Positions 62,323-64,000 of a DNA stretch of 64,000 bases are shown one piece after another. This DNA is from Ferribacterium limneticum (lineage in GTDB: Bacteria > Pseudomonadota > Gammaproteobacteria > Burkholderiales > Rhodocyclaceae). The first letter of the stretch is position 1, and each line of letters opens with the position of its first letter. Where the stretch lies: positions 2,788,001 through 2,852,000 of the forward strand of contig NZ_CP075190.1 in assembly GCF_020510585.1 (NCBI RefSeq), read 5' to 3'. The translations under genes and the position numbers were made by a program. Under the pieces are notes generated by a model. It saw only the letters and a list, made by a program, of their open reading frames with translations. It did no database searches and was not told the DNA's origin.

Positions 62323-63630
62323 TTATTGTTGCGGCAGCCGGGCATGCAGCAACTCGTCGAGTCTTTCCTGGAGCGCCGGGGGGCTGACCCGATTGACGAT
62401 TTCCATGGCAAAGGCGCGGGTCAGCATGGCCCGGGCGGCTGACTGGCCGATTCCCCGGGAACACAGATAGAACACCTGGTCCTCGTCGAGCTGGCCGACC
62501 GTCGCCCCATGGCTGCACTTGACGTCGTCGGCCCAGATTTCGAGTTGCGGCTTGGTATCGATTTCGGCGTTTTCCGACAGCAGCAGGTTGTGGTTGGTCT
62601 GTACGGCATCGCTGCCCTGGGCATCGGGATGGACCAGCACGCGCCCGTTGAAGACGGCCCGCGAGGCCCCGTTGAGGACGCCCTTGTAGAGCTCGCGGCT
62701 GGTGCATCGGGGCTGCAAGTGGTCGATGCGGGTGTGGTGATCGACATGCTGGCGGCCGTCGGTGAGGTAGAGCCCATCGAGTTCGCAGCTGGCTTCCTCG
62801 GCTTGCAGCCTGACCGTGATGCCGACCCGGGCAAGACGGGCGCCAAGCGCGAAGGAACTGGAAACAAAACGGCTTTTTGCCGCCTGGGAGACGTTGACCG
62901 TAGCAATATGAAATGCGTTGGGGCTTTCCTGTTGCAGCTTGTGATGGTCGATCGCGGCGCCGGTATCGAGCACGATGTCGGTGACTGCGTTGGTGAAATA
63001 ACTGATATCGCCGACCGCCACATGGTGCTCGATGATGCTGGCCGAACTGCCGGCGCCGGCCAGCACGAGATTGCGCGGCTGGATCGCCAGATTGGCTTCG
63101 CCGGCGATGAAGAGGAGTTGGATCGGTTCCTTGACGACGCAGCCCGGCGGCAGGCGAACATAGGCGCCATCGGTCATGAACGCCAGGTTCAAGTCGGCAA
63201 AGGCAGAAGGCGGCGGGTAAGTCACCAGTGCCTCTTCGAGGTCGTCCGGACTCCGCTCCAGGCGATAGGTCAGGCTGGCCAATCGCATGTCGTCCGGCAG
63301 GAGGCCAAGGCGGGACAAACCCGCTTCGAGATGACCATTGACGAAAACCAGCAAATGGCTGTCCGGCAGGGCATGGATGTCGACCAGCCGGCTCAGAAAT
63401 ACGGAACCCTCGGGCGGCAGCACATTGAAACGCCCGTGCGCGATGGCGGAGACATTGGTGTATTTCCAGTCCTCGTCATGCAAGCCGGGAAAGCCCTGCT
63501 GGGAAAATCGGCCGATGGCCTCGGCCCGGCTCTCGCTCAGCCAGTCCAGGTGCCGACCGGGCAACAGGCTGGAGATTCGCCGGAAGGCCCCGAGATAGTC
63601 ATTGGCGGAAGGCGACTGGCGGACGTTCAA
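62323..63630 (-). CDS. sufD: Fe-S assembly scaffold component SufD
   Basis: 435 residues of the SufB/SufD beta-helix family. DEDWKYTNV near residue 52, then [38 protein letters not shown] and [26 protein letters not shown] match SufD. It forms the scaffold with SufB and SufC. A TTG start at 63630 overlaps the sufC stop by 4 bases. A weak ACGGTCAAC copy encodes [12 protein letters not shown]. Confidence 0.92.
   Translation of the reverse strand: MNVRQSPSANDYLGAFRRISSLLPGRHLDWLSESRAEAIGRFSQQGFPGLHDEDWKYTNVSAIAHGRFNVLPPEGSVFLSRLVDIHALPDSHLLVFVNGHLEAGLSRLGLLPDDMRLASLTYRLERSPDDLEEALVTYPPPSAFADLNLAFMTDGAYVRLPPGCVVKEPIQLLFIAGEANLAIQPRNLVLAGAGSSASIIEHHVAVGDISYFTNAVTDIVLDTGAAIDHHKLQQESPNAFHIATVNVSQAAKSRFVSSSFALGARLARVGITVRLQAEEASCELDGLYLTDGRQHVDHHTRIDHLQPRCTSRELYKGVLNGASRAVFNGRVLVHPDAQGSDAVQTNHNLLLSENAEIDTKPQLEIWADDVKCSHGATVGQLDEDQVFYLCSRGIGQSAARAMLTRAFAMEIVNRVSPPALQERLDELLHARLPQQ
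62866..62903 (-). repeat. ACGGTCAAC dispersed motif, copy 14 (inside sufD, weaker flanks)
   Basis: Minus strand GCTACGGTCAAC (core 62893-62901), then GTCTCCCAGGCGGCAAAAAGCCG: core exact, first A/T tract missing, second kept. It encodes [11 protein letters not shown], the same TVN frame as in argD, mnmC and yqhD. Confidence 0.5.
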
Positions 63631-64000
63631 GGCATGATCTCCGCCGGCCCCGGCGCATCGGCCGGCTTGCCGTACCCGGTGCGCTCGAGTTCGATGGCCA
63701 GTTCCGGCCCGCCGGAGCGTGCAATTCGGCCGTCAGCCAGGACGTGGACCTGATCCGGCACGACGTAGTCGAGCAGGCGCTGGTAATGCGTAACCATAAT
63801 GATCGCCCGCTGCGGGCTGCGCAGCCCGTTGATGCCGCTGGCCACGACTTTCAGGGCATCGATGTCGAGGCCCGAATCGCTTTCGTCGAGAAGAGCTAAC
63901 GTTGGCTCAAGCAGCGCCATCTGCAGGATTTCGTTGCGCTTCTTCTCACCGCCGGAAAAACCTTCATTGACTGGCCGGTAAAGCAGGCTTTCGTCCATGC
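63627..64000 (-). CDS. sufC: SufC ATPase, C-terminal part (runs off the window)
   Basis: About 125 residues visible. ABC signature [19 protein letters not shown], Walker [17 protein letters not shown] with the SufC-typical extra Asp, and switch His in [12 protein letters not shown]. It powers the SufBCD scaffold. The 5' part, Walker A and any sufB lie past 64000. The stop overlaps the TTG start of sufD (TTGA). Confidence 0.93.
   Translation of the reverse strand, partial: MDESLLYRPVNEGFSGGEKKRNEILQMALLEPTLALLDESDSGLDIDALKVVASGINGLRSPQRAIIMVTHYQRLLDYVVPDQVHVLADGRIARSGGPELAIELERTGYGKPADAPGPAEIMP

Noticed and set aside
1..64000. tRNA, rRNA, CRISPR, insertion sequences, prophage
   Set aside because: None seen on reading both strands; no transposase, integrase or phage structural gene, no regular spacer array.

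Overview
The window looks like the chromosome of a GC-rich betaproteobacterium of the Rhodocyclales type (Dechloromonas / Azonexus / Azospira-like). This is inferred from gene content and order: mdh with a CitE-like lyase next to an odhA-odhB-lpdA / gltA / sdhCDAB-sdhE block, a SigF-NrsF-YedZ1-YedY1-MrpX-MsrA reactive-chlorine module, and NnrS. I see no rRNA, tRNA, CRISPR array, insertion sequence or prophage. About 67 protein genes are supported.

Layout. 1-4 kb: argD, a small secreted protein coupled to a Gate-domain membrane protein, and a patatin. 4-8 kb: divergent sigF-nrsF and yedZ1-yedY1-mrpX-msrA, with GTAACC-N16-CGAA promoter matches on both strands of the shared upstream region. 8-14 kb: lysS, mnmC and metY, then an AT-richer orphan at 14.2-14.8 kb. 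15-20 kb: an electrophile-detoxification cluster of nemR, nemA, an EamA exporter, a luciferase-like monooxygenase and a yqhD-type reductase, with two copies of a TAGAC-N5-GTCTA operator. 20-24.5 kb: a GH46 chitosanase-like enzyme, then a minus-strand HD-GYP / secretin-N-like / small membrane protein run beside zapE. 24.6-38.3 kb: TCA-cycle genes with a GntR regulator and a perfect palindrome before mdh. 38-53 kb: truC, a CBS protein, a probable 23-residue membrane microprotein, a porin-like protein, a nitronate monooxygenase-like protein, nnrS, an AAA ATPase, rlmF, a WYL regulator facing a VOC gene, psd and others. 53.5-56.1 kb: acnB. 57-64 kb: one continuous minus-strand operon, sufC-sufD-sufS-sufU-sufT-Rieske-JAMM-[carrier/rhodanese/E1 fusion]-cysM, linking Fe-S assembly to a carrier-protein route of sulfur or cysteine supply.

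The most unusual signal is a dispersed motif with core CYACGGTCAAC, usually followed by CGG, a short A/T tract, GGCC-like bases, a second A/T tract and GAA. The exact 9-mer ACGGTCAAC occurs 13 times on the two strands (about 0.5 expected from equal base frequencies), with a further one-mismatch copy at 53482. Copies lie between genes, once as an inverted pair forming a terminator-like hairpin between convergent genes, and inside conserved coding sequence without gaps. This resembles the Pasteurellaceae uptake signal sequence or Neisseria DUS, and I propose it as a candidate DNA-uptake sequence. The second notable system is the three-domain sulfur carrier / rhodanese / E1 fusion next to a JAMM peptidase, CysM and SUF genes.
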